Positions 1 to 12,080 of a stretch of 52,797 nucleotides of DNA are shown here, in pieces. A program made the translations under genes and the position numbers. The stretch comes from Saccoglossus kowalevskii (Eukaryota; Hemichordata; Enteropneusta; Harrimaniidae): assembly GCF_000003605.2 (NCBI RefSeq), contig NW_003142305.1, positions 8,244 to 61,040 of the forward strand, given 5' to 3'. Every line of letters starts with the position of its first letter. The first letter of the stretch is position 1. Under the pieces are notes generated by a model. That model had not been told where the DNA came from. It worked only from the letters and a program-made list of their open reading frames with translations, and did not search any database.

Positions 1-2613
1 AGAGTCTCCAATTGTGCGACCATTGAGTATGATTAAATTACACTCCATGCACATATCGATTAATTTTCTGCCAAATTTATTTACACTAGATTTAGAATTT
101 ATATCCATATTTTTCCTAAAGCCAATCTGGAGAACCCGGGCAAGTAGTGCAGGGTGTTTAAATAGATAGATAGATAGAATTTTTATTTGGAACGTACCAA
201 TGAAAACTTGAATATGAATCAGTTTTTTAAAGGAATAACCGAAATGTCGTCAACATTTAATGTCGGTACAACATTGAGCAGTTACAAATGTATTAGCATT
301 AATAGACGCCACCGTCGCGCAGGGGACAGAGAGTTCGATTGAACCATGGAGGTAGAAAAGAGATCTCTTTTTCTACCTCCATGATTGAACCAAGTACAGC
401 TCCCTGGATTGAACTTATAAAACACGCCCTCTGTAGTCTGATGTTGCCGTCATAGGTGGCTGCATTAGTATCTCCTCAGCCTCAGGTAACCTTCAAGTTT
501 ATGTTCATTCATCTCAATACACATAATCATTTTTTTACATAGATTACTTGGAGGAAAGGGTTCTTTATGGCCCCTCACCCCTAACCTGAACCCTAACCCT
601 AAAACTGCAGCTCCAATGTGTCCCTCCAAATAATAATAAGTGACCCAAAGAATGACAATTGAAATGTGTAATAATTATGAGACAGTTTATCTGAGGGAAA
701 GGACTGGTTTGTTTATTTAACCAACTGATGACTGAACCCTGGTTGCTAGGTGCTACTGAGCATGCTTGCATAATTAATTACAAGACAAGACTAGGTCAAA
801 GGTCACGATAATACAGAAGTAGAATACTACAAAATGGAGGAGGGGTACTGGAGGGGCAGGGTTAGGATTAGAGTTATAGCAAGAACACTTGCAACACTTG
901 CCTATTTAAATTGAAAAATTATTACAAAAAGTAAAATATATTCTTTGTAACATAAGAACCTAAATACAAACAATTTCTAATCAGGGACTAAGCTGGGCAA
1001 GATATTGTTACCAGAAAGCATAAACACTGTTTTACATTCAAAAACATTTCAACAAAACATCTAGATTTGGCTAGTTTTTCGTTGAATATTTTAATAATAT
1101 TTGTGGCTTAATTGAGCAGATTAAACGGCCACAGAACACAAAATATCCAGTCAGTTTATATTTAATACTTGTACCATGGCTGCCTTTAATTGACAAATGC
1201 GCATTCTAGAATTCTCATGGTTACTGACATTTGCTGTAACCTGGTTATAGCATGGTGTATCAAAGCAACGACAAATTACAAATTAACCTATATATATTCA
1301 TAAGACAATTTGATTGGTTGAACCTCCCCAATTCATTCGAGTTGTACCGGTAGTATAAATTAGTTAAATCATGGTCATATGAGTTATAATGCAAATAAAA
1401 ATCAAGAGCAAATATTTAATTACATAATTGAATGCCTTTAAAATGTGTATAAAATCTGATATATTGTATATGCTTCATTCTACTTGTATTTGTAATATTT
1501 TTTTTTATTATTTTCTGATTGTTTTATTATTATTTAGTACATTGTAAACACATATATCATTATGCAATAAAAAAATAAATGGATAAATAAATAAATAAAT
1601 AAAGCAAGCCAAAATTATGATCTTATTTAATCAGATGTGTGAACTAAACTATTTTAACACATCAAATCATGCATATCTGTATGTAATTAACCCAACACAT
1701 CATTGAGATTTAAGGTGTGATGACATATTTATTGAACTTGGCTGGGGTGTGTATATTCACTAGCACAAAATGTTTTAGAATTTTTCCACCTTTTATGTTA
1801 CATTGGCAAGTTACCTCATAGTGCTTTTAGGTATCACTACATATCAGCCACAAAAAAACTTACAAGGAAAACCGCTCGAAAATATTTTCCGCATTGAACA
1901 CATCCCTGGTTCCCACCTGAAGTATCCTGAGGGTATACTAAACAAAACGAGGTTGGTAACTAGGAATGGTATCCGCATTTTAATTGGTCAGTCAAGCTTT
2001 TCCTTTATGCTCAAAAGTTGGGCAATTATTTAATTGTTTTATTTGTTATCACTTTGCACAATAATAATTAGATAGCAAGAACCATCTCAAGTACTGTAAA
2101 TGCATTAATTATTAACTGGGTTTTAATTTCACCATTTCTGCTGATAAGTAAAATTAGGCTAAATTAAAACTACCGGGTACGTGATCATGTAAAATAACAT
2201 TGAAACTCGTCGTGTCCTTGACAAATTCATGAAATTAAAACACAGTTAATATGCTCAAAACATCAAAATAGTGAAATTAAATGTCAGTGAATATAAATGT
2301 TTTTACAGTATATTACACATGCTAACTCAAGTATGTGATATTTAGAAAACAACCACGGCTTATGCAGATTGGCTAATTTGAATATTATACAATATACAAA
2401 TTAGCATTTTTGACTACATAACTTACGCTGTGTGGCGGTGATATTTATTTATTCAGTTATTAATAGTCGTAATGCAATTCGTTCAAAGTGGCACATATAA
2501 ATCACAAGGGGGTGCTGCACCCCTGTTACCCTCTTTGGGGAGAACACTGACTTCTGTATATATGAAGGTATTTATATAAAACATTTGTTGTGTTTTTTTG
2601 TTGTTCTCGACAG
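1..2613. other. upstream region without recognised gene
   Basis: No coding feature is supported. It holds a near-perfect 39-base palindrome at 345-383, a GATA-type microsatellite near 163-178 and an AAAT-type run near 1580-1604. The missing first exon of the GLYAT-like gene may be here but was not recognised. Confidence 0.4.
345..383. repeat. 39-base inverted repeat (hairpin)
   Basis: Two arms of about 19-20 bases (CATGGAGGTAGAAAAGAGA and its complement with one extra A) meet around AGATCT with essentially no loop. The motif TTGAAC lies on both sides. Confidence 0.8.
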
Positions 2614-5456
2614 GTCATTGGCCATTTGACATCCAATGTGAAGTCTCCAGATTGGAAAACTGAGGTGTACGTTGACTCATGGTCACATTTGAGTGTTGTC
2701 ATATGTTTGAATCGTAAACACATTGGGCCATATGTAGGTATAGCATTTACCAAAATTATTTTACCAGTATTTAAATTTATTTATTTTTATTTTTTTTCAT
2801 TTAATTAAATAACAAAAAACACCAAAACAAACACAAATGCACACAAACAAAACAAAGGAAAAAAGCCACCTTAGACTGAATTTGATTTTGATGACTTGAT
2901 TTACAATCCCGTTATGATCAATTTCGCTGCATTGATGCAAACAAGCAGCTTCTAACTGGAAATAAATTCAGTGAACTGTGTCCCTGGTGATTTATTATTG
3001 AAATTTGGATGTGTGCATTGCAATGTCTTATGGTTCTTTTCTGAGATAAGTGTAAGATAGGTTCTTTTCATTAGTTGAGGCTCTCTTGTATTAGGTGAGA
3101 ATCAAATTTTTCTGACCAACTCTATGGTCATTTCATTTCCCTCCGAAAAGGGGGGGGGGCAGGGAGGGAAATGTGGGATGGCTGTTTTCTCATGAATTTG
3201 ATGGGAGACCCTCACACCAATTGACATCAAACAAACAAATAATCTGACTTTAATAACAATGTTATACAATTCATCTTAGTTCAAGAGAGTTATATTTACT
3301 TGTCAATTCCATGTGTTTTTAGAATTTATGTACCCCGGTAGTTATGCTTTATCTTGGTAAGAGGTTCCACATTAAAGAGTTTAAATCAAATTAAAAATAA
3401 TGTCTTTTCCACGGTATTATCATTATTATTAAAAAAACAATTGGGATCAATTAGGGAAGAAAAATCAAAAATTTTATGGAAAATGGTTAGAATTTACGTT
3501 AGCATTTGTGCATTGATTTCTATGGTGAAATTATTATTTCATATCTCAAAATTGTTCTTGGTCATATATTATAAATAATTTGAATACTGATATTGTTAAA
3601 ACAATTCAAAACATTTACATTTAAAGGGCGGTGGTTACCATACGAGTCTCATATGAACAAAGATGGTGATCTTGACTGTTACGCAGACCAACGAGTACAA
3701 ACTTGGATGTTACTAAGTTTTAACTATGTAATTTCTTTGGTGATTGAAAAGCATCAAGACAATTCGTACATGTACCGCCTGGGTCAAAATTTATGCACAT
3801 TGTATTGTGGGAAAAACAATGTTTGTCAACAGAAATGTCACACATGTGCGGCGCAACGACCACCGCACTTTAATTGCATTTTCCAGTGTGATAAATATTT
3901 TCCATTATAATAGAAAGTTCTTTCTAGTAATGGATTGCATATACATGTGCAGTTTGATTGTAATTCAAATTCACCTCAAACTAACTTAAAGCGTAAATAC
4001 TGGTATTTTTCAGATTACCCTAAGTGATACCGATATTTATCTTCATTCAACATGCTCAGAGAAACTAAAGGAAATTTTACTTAATAGTACTGTTATTGAC
4101 TGGGGAAACACAGTGTTCTTTGATGGTAAGTTTGGCATGTTAATTAATTACTTGTGTGCCCTAATTGTGTTTATTATGATTCACCATAGGATTATTCTAA
4201 AATGTATATACTTATTTTGTCTAACTCGTCTAAAACATGCTTTTTGAACATCATGTGGTTTTAGATTGTTGGTAGAAATTGGTAGGAAACAGAGAAGTAA
4301 ATTATTCAAGGAAATCATTCAGGTTCTTTACTTTTTCATTTGAGTAGCTCCAAACATGATTGTGTTTTAATTTTATCAACAGGAATTGATGATGCTTTGT
4401 TACCAGACTTGCAAGAAATCGCACCTCAATCAGGAAAACTCAAGTTGGAATTTTGTGCCAACATTCATTTACATACAAATACTGACAGATTGAATTGGTA
4501 AGTAAGTTGTACTTTGAAAATCACGCACTGACAGTTTGATAGGTAATTATTCACTCTGTTCATGCACATATGTCATATTATATATGATTTAATCATATAT
4601 GTGGGTGGACCAATCAGATAGATTTGATTTATTCCTGATCAGATTAATAACTGTTTTTGTGATCTTGAAAATGGCTACTGTAAAATACTTTATTTTGGCT
4701 GAAATTAATTTTGGCTGAAAAGACTTTTTGGGTGTTTTGTATGGAATTTATTTTCACTGGTTTTTGACAAGTTGAATGTAAAATATAGGAAAACAGGTAT
4801 ATATTCGCTGGATTTTATTTTCACTGAATTAATTCCAAACGAAAATAAGTATTTTACAGTATACTGATTTGATAATCTTTTCTCATTATATGCATCTAAA
4901 ACAGTGAAGTATATCAGACAACAAGCTGCCTGTTAAGACATTTGAATAAGAGACTACCAAAATTACATCAATATATGAATCAGAGTTCACCACCAAGTCG
5001 TAGTGTAGTAACGTTGACTTTTATTTCAGGGCTACTCCGAATGGAACTCTCCTTTCTCCATTGACAGTGGCTGAAGCGAGGATCGTTCTGAAAAACTGGA
5101 AATTTGGACGTGACTGGATGTTGTCTGAGATTGAACATATCATTCAAACAAACCTAACCAGTGGACTTTTCACCAATGAAGGTGAACTCGTAGCATGGGC
5201 TCTTGAAGGTTTCTATGGTGGAATTGGATTTGTGCACACATTGGAAAATCATCGACGCAAGGGTTATGCAAAGATCGTAGTAGCGGACTTGACAAAAAAA
5301 ATGCTGACAGCAGGTCAGACACCGTGGGCCCATGTGGAAGACCATTCAGAGAAAGGTGTGTCAGAAAGACTGTTGGAAAGTGTTGGCTTTCTCAAGAGTG
5401 ACGTCAGGCAAGCATTTATAGGTTTCGCTCCACATGGGAAAGAAATTATTTGGTGA
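2614..5456 (+). CDS. GLYAT-like N-acyltransferase, 3' four exons (5' exon not found)
   Basis: Four exons join in phase: 2614-2733, 4014-4125, 4383-4497 and 5030-5456, ending at TGA. Each has an AG acceptor and a GT donor (GTAGGT, GTAAGT, GTAAGT). Together they encode about 257 residues. The first starts VIGHLTSNV and continues into a DSW motif typical of the GLYAT N-terminal domain. The last is a GNAT/FR47-like domain with the acyl-CoA-binding loop HRRKGYAK, followed by a LLESVGF element. Family members transfer an acyl group from acyl-CoA to glycine or a related amine, usually in mitochondria; the substrate here cannot be inferred. Human GLYAT is about 296 residues, so roughly 40 N-terminal residues are missing, probably on an exon upstream of 2614 that I could not find. 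The last intron carries a MITE. Tandem-core repeat copies begin soon after the stop. Gene family sure, exact paralogue unknown. Confidence 0.85.
4676..4861 (+). mobile_element. palindromic MITE, copy 1
   Basis: Terminal inverted repeats TACTGTAAAATACTTTATTT / ATAAGTATTTTACAGTA bracket 186 bases with no coding capacity. A TA target duplication is suggested by the ends, as in Tc1/mariner-derived MITEs. It sits in the last intron of the GLYAT-like gene. Confidence 0.8.
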
Positions 5457-8370
5457 GAAATTAGGCAATATGAAATATTCCTATGTGGCCAAACAGAGAT
5501 CATTACAAAATACATATATATTTACATGAAACTGATTTTAATAAGTTTCAATCAAATGTGATGATTAGTACTTGAGATATCAATGTGAAAGCTAAAAATT
5601 GATTAATTATGCAAATAGATGATTAATATCTATGGATATTAACCTGAAAACTATCAGATCTGTGCATTGTCCTATGACATCTATGTAGCAAGTTTCATTG
5701 AAATGTGATTAGTACCTGAGATATCAGTGGCAAAGCCAAAAACTGACCAAGTCTTATGCAAATTAGATAATACTAATCAAATCCGCGCATTAGTTCAGAG
5801 CATTTATGTACCAAGTACGTAATGGTATGTTTAACAACAATGTACCTAAGCAAAATGTAATCAAATATTTTCTTCATCAGAATTTAAAATTCAGTCTTGC
5901 TGCCTTTATCCTTTCACGGTTTAACATTATGCAAAGTTATCCAGGGTTCACAACTGTAGTTTGTTTTCCATCATTGTTTTTATCATTTCTTGAATATTGT
6001 GATTGAAGTCCATATATGTAGCCTAAAATACATTGATGTTACATTGATAGTAAAATAAATAATAAGAAAAATGCCTCAACCAATCAAATCATCACTGTCT
6101 AAGGGCGACTTTTGTGCTGATGGCACCAACATTCTTTTTCATCCAGTGATTATTGGTGATGGCGCAATTCACTGACGATTGCAAAACTAATAAGTTAATA
6201 TGTTTTACAAAAATATTGTCTATCATAAAATGTGTGCGATTGTATGCAGGATGCAAGGAACAACCACAATCTGCCCATATGCAGGTTACACTCGCATTAA
6301 ATGCGGTTTATTTGGCAAGAATAATGTTTTTCTAGAATCATCAGCAGATCTGTATGATGGGTAGCACCCATGGATAGTCCATTAAGTGCTATCCACTCCC
6401 AACTCAGCCTATCAATGTCACTGTAGTGTAGGCTGACTTCTTCTGGCTGTTTCCTGAGTGTGCAAGTATTGAGTTGTAAAAAGGCAAAAAAAAACTTTAT
6501 TCTATTTTCACTACCTGGGGTGCAGCTGGTGACTTCGCCATTGAGGGCAGTCTACCACATTAGGGAGTCTTTTTCTTAGCCCAGATAGGTTTAATTAATG
6601 GTAATAACCAATTATTGAGCAGATGCAGCTCCACTCCTCTTCTGGTTCCAAGTACAAAACTATTCACTAAAACTAGTCCTGAAATTGAGATTATTTATTC
6701 ATTGTTTTGTATCTCATAACTGCAAGTTTGAGATCATTATCTACGTGATTGAGATGAAGTCACCCCACTCACATAAGCTAATATTACAGCACTGCCTGCC
6801 AATCACGGGTCGTGATGTGCATTTGTACCATTTGTAGAAGCAGCAAACACTAATATTTACACGAACAAAGAATTCATGTGCCGAAACACAAATATACCAA
6901 AAATTGTATGCTGGATTATTTAAAATATTACTATTTTGATCTTAGACACACTTCTGCCATATTTACAAAAGACAAGCCTAATAAAACCAGAAGCCTTTAA
7001 GCTAATATTGTAATAGCTCTGCTCTTTGAGAAGCACAATGTCATCCAGAGTGTGCAAGTTTAATAACACTAACTGAAAACTCTAGAAATATAACAAAAGT
7101 AATAACTTGATAGTGCATCTGTGATTATTGATCCATGGTTATCCTAGAGCATCTATTTTCATTGAAATCTAATCGGTTCTTGAGATATCTATAGAACAGC
7201 TAAAAATTGCAAAATGTAGGCAAAATTAAGATGAACAGGTTTCAATTTTTCTTCTTTAAATGAAATTTTATTTCTGGCATTAATGGTACAGAAAAAAATT
7301 GGTTCTTTTTTCTTTATGAACATAAATTAATGTTCTAACTCTGAAGATACCTGGGAACAAAACTCTTTAAGCATTACACATCCCTCAGGCTATGACAGCA
7401 AAAACATACTAGTAGCAACACTCTCTCAAATGTTTATATTAAAAAAATACTTTTAAGTTCATGTTGTAAATTAGAACTATAAATGCAGTCTTAACTAATG
7501 TGTACATTGCTGCAACCCCTCATGGTATTTATCGTTGCTACAGAATGAAATCACCCAAAATAAGACATTGCTTAATAACCACATATTTGGCATCACATTC
7601 AATTTCCATGTCTGATTTATTTTGCAGCATGTGTTTATTATGCAATTTTAAGCTCACATTGCAGTGACAAAAAAATCATGTGGTAAATAACACTAACATA
7701 AAAATATTTTAGAAATGTTTTCAAAATTCCTGAAATCTCTGTACATGTAATATACTTAAAAAGGTAGGTAAAGAGGTAAGGTTCAATGCTCAAGATCCCA
7801 AGAGAAATGCATATTTTTAAAAATAGTGAGCGCTTACATGTGTATTCACATAATTACTGCATGATGGCAAATAGAATCACATTATATTTATAACCATGCT
7901 CATTTCTGTTTTTCATAATGGAACCTGTCCAAAGTTACTGGCAATTATCTTCTGTTGCTTCTGATCAAACAAGTTTAATTATAATGCCGGCCTCACAGAA
8001 ATATGTAATTTCAAATAGTGGAATTCAATGGGATGAAAATTGTACACTCATCTCTTTGTCTACATTTGGTACCTACTGGTGAAATTAGCAGAGCCTGGGG
8101 TTGCTCTACAGGTCTGAATGGATCAAATAAATATACAGAGTTTGAATGAACCCACATCAAATGAAAGTGTCCTTGGCAACATAATTCCTTCAATTTATAA
8201 AATTTATTTACAGGAAGACACCATCTCCTTCAACATATCTTAAATTTGTTTTTTTCCTTGAAGTTTGTAGATGATACTGGCAAAGGGGTTGCACCAAATA
8301 ACATAATACCACTACAATAATATACATAAATCTTGATTTCTTTTGAAAATAAATGGTAGGTCTAGGCTCA
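5457..8370. other. GLYAT-like 3' flank and spacer
   Basis: Two diverged units of the ~160-base tandem-core repeat lie at about 5510-5815 in reverse orientation relative to the array at 25.7-27.0 kb, recognised by GAGATATCA and CAAGTTTCATTGAAATGTGA. A partial unit lies near 7120-7220. The right part probably holds the C/EBP-gamma 3'UTR. Nothing else is recognised. Confidence 0.45.
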
Positions 8371-8751
8371 CTAAGCTTCAGCTTTTATAGTGGCATTCCC
8401 TGCGTCATTTGTTATTGCACAACAACTAGTCCCTCCATCAATGGCAGTGCAGTTTGAGTTGGAACCACTAGTATCTGGCATATGCCCAGCATGTGCTAGG
8501 AAAAGATCCTTGAGAAGACTTAATTCCTTCGACAGAAGTTTTACCTTCACTTCCAATTGTTCATTTTCCGCCTTCAATTCATTCACTTTTTTTAAAGTGT
8601 CTAATGTCCTCATTTTCGTCTTTGTACGACTTTTTCTCACGGCAATGTTGTTTCGTGCACGACGCTTCTTGTATTCCTCACTTTCCTTGGTAGGTTTATT
8701 TTTCTTGGTCTTGGATGCCTGATGTGGTGACTTTGTGCTGTCAGGAGCCAT
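8371..8751 (-). CDS. CEBPG: C/EBP-gamma bZIP transcription factor
   Basis: A complete 126-residue reading frame in a single exon with an ATG start. Residues 22-48 form a C/EBP-type basic region (SEEYKKRRARNNIAVRKSR), followed by a leucine zipper at about 52-85 that ends in the KELSLLKDLFL signature of this family. The protein is short and has no N-terminal activation domain, as in vertebrate C/EBP-gamma (about 150 residues). C/EBP-gamma is a nuclear protein that dimerises with other C/EBPs and ATF4 and binds CCAAT-enhancer-like sites. The coding region is intronless as in vertebrates. A probable 5'UTR splice acceptor (TATTGCAG) lies about 25 bases upstream of the ATG, so a leader exon probably sits in the shared upstream interval. 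It is head to head with the second C/EBP gene. Confidence 0.93.
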   Translation of the reverse strand: MAPDSTKSPHQASKTKKNKPTKESEEYKKRRARNNIAVRKSRTKTKMRTLDTLKKVNELKAENEQLEVKVKLLSKELSLLKDLFLAHAGHMPDTSGSNSNCTAIDGGTSCCAITNDAGNATIKAEA

Positions 8752-9765
8752 TACAAGTTAATAAACCACAATCACTGCAATAATACACTGCTTTATGCTC
8801 AAAATACTGAGAAGAAATTTGGGTCAGTCCAATTCTGTTATCAAATGGTGGCCTAGAACTAAAAAAAAAAAAAACAATTTAACAACAGAATACAGTATAT
8901 TATAGCAGAGGATGGGCTTCCATCAATTTGTTGATGAATTACTTATTTGCCTACAAGAATTTACGTATTTTTGATCGCCACTAATGGTAATTACAAGCAT
9001 GAATTATTCTGAGAAAATGGCCAGCATTTAAAAACATGTCAACAATCAAGGATTACAAATTAGAAAACTTTTTGTTTCTTATGTCTATGTTACAGTAGCA
9101 TACAATGCACGGCAGAAACTTTTACCTAGTTTATAAACACATTTATGGATATCATTACATATATATTCTCACCTTTCATTATGCAATTGTGATTGGTTTA
9201 AGAACTTAACATTCTTAATGTGTCCCTGCCTTCAATCATATTTGAATGTGATGTGGTGTATGTGACCACCCACTTATTTAAATTGAATAACTATGGTTTC
9301 TGGTAGTAAAAAGTGGTAAATTTCCTAAATTGATAGAAATCATATTTTACGTTCATACACACATAACAAAATTAAATGAAATACAATTTATATGAATTTG
9401 GTATCCCTACAGACCTGTGTAAACATTTCTGGGGGACGACATAATATCTATTCAACTTATGAAAAACTTAATCAAACTGGCTTCTGGGCGACAGTTTGTA
9501 GAATTGTTGTTGTTGTTGTTGGGGGGGGGGGGTTGTATGATAATAGGTAATCGCTTCTACTAATTGGAAAGAGAGTACTCTTTCCCAAATTTTACCCAAA
9601 CAGCCTGTATTTGAAGCACTGTGTTGAGTACAGAAATATACAGAATATTCAACTGCAGTTTCCAGTTTGTACTGTTGCACACCAGTGATATAAAAAAACA
9701 CCCAATTCAGTATCGACTGGCAGGCTTTCCTTGGTTTACACGTGTACGTTCAGTTACAATAACAA

Positions 9766-9774
9766 TGACGTAAT
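9766..9774. promoter_or_regulatory. CRE / C/EBP-ATF-like element
   Basis: TGACGTAAT combines a CRE half with a C/EBP-like half, the type of site bound by ATF4-C/EBP heterodimers. It sits on the C/EBP-gamma side of the shared promoter interval. Motif evidence only. Confidence 0.35.
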
Positions 9775-10670
9775 TGTCGTGCGAAATTGCATGCCATAAA
9801 AAATACTAGATGTCTTTCCAAACTCAATTTAAATTCTGTCCACCGTTCGAGAATAAAATAAAACGAACATTATAAAATACACTGTTGTTAAAATCTGTCA
9901 AACACAGTCCCCCAAACTACGTGTTTCGTTAAACCATCTAGTCGGTAACGTCACACCCCCCCTAAAGCACCGCCAACACCAACGACTGAATTTTGATCAG
10001 TTCTCGGTTTGACATGTTTTGTTGAAATAAGTTTAAAAAAACAACCTGAAAGCCGAATATAATCATCATGATATACAACAATGTAATTTGTGAACAATAT
10101 CAGGTTGGAGAATAATTTAAGGTGCACACAAGCAGACGGTTTTTATACTACTATGATCAACCCGATCGAAAGGCGTGACCTATTTTTTCAAACTAGACCT
10201 TTTTTGTAAATTCCAAAACAGACTCACCTAATTATGTGCCAGAACAAGAGTCAGTGTACGCGAGCGATAACAGCAAAATCAAAAATGTTCAATTACGTTG
10301 ATGAACTGTAGTTTGAAAACTGCGTTTTACTCTTTTTTTTTGTCTATCAAAGGTTTCACTACGACGACGCAAATGATGCAATGTCGGCTGCCATTGCGAG
10401 TGAATTCTACCAATCACAAGGCGCGAAGAGAATCGAATGTGCGAGTCCAGTCAGTGTCGAGCAGTGTGAAAGACAGTCTTCGATTGGCTACTATTTTTGG
10501 GGGTGACAGACGACATTTAACTCAGGTTTAGAACTTACAAGGTCCCAATTACAAGTATTTAAAGCGTTTTCGTACCAAGATTGATTCGAAGATACAATAT
10601 TGTTGATTTTAGTACACTTTTTTCTGAGAATTTTAAACAATTTCACGGGTTTTCAACAGCATTGCGCAAT

Positions 10671-10680
10671 CCTCAACGAG
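10671..10680. promoter_or_regulatory. consensus palindromic C/EBP binding site
   Basis: The ten bases ATTGCGCAAT match the optimal palindromic C/EBP site exactly. It lies about 600 bases upstream of the C/EBP ATG and 1.9 kb upstream of the C/EBP-gamma ATG, inside their shared interval. This suggests auto- or cross-regulation, which is known for vertebrate CEBPA. Occupancy is inference. Confidence 0.6.
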
Positions 10681-11260
10681 AACGAGGCTCTACTATAGTA
10701 ACTTGCTACCACATGTTCTAGTAGAGCAATCCAATCACATTGCCCTTAGATGATATCATGTACTATTTTTAGGATGTCACGTTTTCCCGCATCACATCTC
10801 ATTGAGCCGCAAGGTGTTTACGCACACTAATTAAGTCCCTAAATATAATTACAGTGGCCCCCACGAATAACATAATAACGTATTTACTTATTTTGAAAAA
10901 AATATTATTGTCAGTTGCTGAAAAATGTAAGTCGAAAATCAAGGAAACGATTTGCATATGTCTGAATAATGGACCTTTTATGCGTATTGATAATTCAGTA
11001 ACTAAAGTAAAAAGATATTGCTACGTAAGCCCACGTTTGGCGTGACGTAGCATTTCGTACATTCATCGACATAAGTGAACTGGTACGAAAATTTCTCGGT
11101 GAAATCGACCGACAGTACACGGTAAAATAGCCGTGGAAGAACATTATTATCCGAAGTTGCACAACCAAACCGTCAAGATAACTCCGCTAAGTGAACTAGG
11201 CTTTGATTTCGGCGAAATCACGGAAATCTCCGGCTTCAAATTCCACGACGAACTCTCACC

Positions 11261-11317
11261 ATGCCAGTCGAACGTAAAAGCAGCAATGGATTCTCCGGCG
11301 AACTTTTACGATTCTGA
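11261..11317 (+). promoter_or_regulatory. overlapping upstream ORF of the C/EBP gene
   Basis: An ATG with A at -3 opens 25 bases upstream of the C/EBP start, in another frame. It reads 18 codons and stops at TGA inside the C/EBP coding region. Vertebrate CEBPA and CEBPB use a short uORF to control alternative start choice (long and truncated isoforms). Here the uORF overlaps the main start, which would favour leaky scanning or skipping. The ORF is seen; the regulatory role is inferred. Confidence 0.5.
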
Positions 11318-12080
11318 GGTGGACGACACCAAACCAAAGAGTAATAATTCCGTGTTTCTCTTCGACGAAACGGTATTGGCAGATTACAGCGACATCTATC
11401 GCAACGAGGGCTCGATCGATTTCAGTTTATACCTTCAAGGCACCGCTGCCGCCAACTCGCCATCGACTACGGTGAAGAACGACGACATCTACAATGAATT
11501 AGATTTTCTACCCGCTTCGTGCAACCCGGCTTTGACAATAACCCCGACACCAACCGACAGCACGCTTCCAGAGCTCATAGAAGTAAATCAGATTGAGTCC
11601 AAAACGTCAAAGGAAGATACCGAATACATGTCTCAGATTGGCGAAAACAGAGCACCGCCGACAAGCGTCAAGACCGAGGCACAAGAGCCGGAGAAAATCG
11701 TCGTCACGATCAAGACAGAAAAGGACGCCAGTTCTCCATCTGTGTGTCAACACACCTACTCAACCTCCACACCTGAAACTCGAAATCGTCTGAAGTCCGC
11801 CCCAGCTAGCAAATCTCTCAAGGGAAAGCGTACGATCGACAAGAACAGCGAAGAGTACAGACATCGTCGCGAGAAGAACAACGTTGCAGTTAGGAGATCA
11901 CGTGAAAAGAGCAAGGTCAAGCAGAAAGAAGTCCAAAACAAAGTTTCACAACTGCAAGACGAAAACGATAAACTACAGAAGAAGGTTGAACTTTTGACGA
12001 AAGAACTGACAGTTCTGAAATCACTTTTCACTAATGTTGGAGTTACCCCTCCTGTCCTCAGTGGGTCAGACTCAATGTAG
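11286..12080 (+). CDS. CEBP: C/EBP alpha/beta/delta/epsilon-type transcription factor
   Basis: A 264-residue intronless frame. I place the start at 11286 because the protein then begins MDSPANFYDSE, closely resembling the C/EBP-alpha N-terminus. The frame stays open upstream to a stop at 11100 but has no other ATG. An acidic/aromatic N-terminal activation region includes a GSIDFSLYL element. Two sumoylation-like KTE motifs lie mid-protein. The basic region begins at about residue 182 (NSEEYRHRREKNNVAVRRSR), and the zipper runs to about 250, ending KELTVLKSLF. The product is a nuclear homo- or heterodimer binding C/EBP sites. It appears to be the single-copy counterpart of the vertebrate A/B/D/E paralogues. 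Neighbours are C/EBP-gamma (divergent) and a SPIDR-like gene (convergent). Confidence 0.93.
   Translation: MDSPANFYDSEVDDTKPKSNNSVFLFDETVLADYSDIYRNEGSIDFSLYLQGTAAANSPSTTVKNDDIYNELDFLPASCNPALTITPTPTDSTLPELIEVNQIESKTSKEDTEYMSQIGENRAPPTSVKTEAQEPEKIVVTIKTEKDASSPSVCQHTYSTSTPETRNRLKSAPASKSLKGKRTIDKNSEEYRHRREKNNVAVRRSREKSKVKQKEVQNKVSQLQDENDKLQKKVELLTKELTVLKSLFTNVGVTPPVLSGSDSM

Larger units (their letters stand above)
8752..11285. promoter_or_regulatory. shared bidirectional upstream interval of two C/EBP genes
   Basis: This interval separates the divergent C/EBP-gamma and C/EBP start codons, so both promoters and leaders should lie here. It is richer in CpG than its surroundings from about 9.7 kb onward. 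Visible candidates are CCAAT boxes near 10404 and 10727, an inverted one near 10485, TGACGT-type CRE/ATF elements near 9766, 9949 and 11043, and a perfect C/EBP palindrome at 10671-10680. No TATA box could be assigned with confidence. A short G run lies near 9522. Transcription start sites are unknown. Confidence 0.6.

Noticed and set aside
1803-2033. Plus-strand frame as possible first exon of the GLYAT-like gene
   Set aside because: No similarity to the expected N-terminus, no ATG at a suitable place, and no convincing donor in phase 0.
11756-12031. 91-residue minus-strand frame over the C/EBP bZIP
   Set aside because: Antisense shadow of the bZIP coding region.
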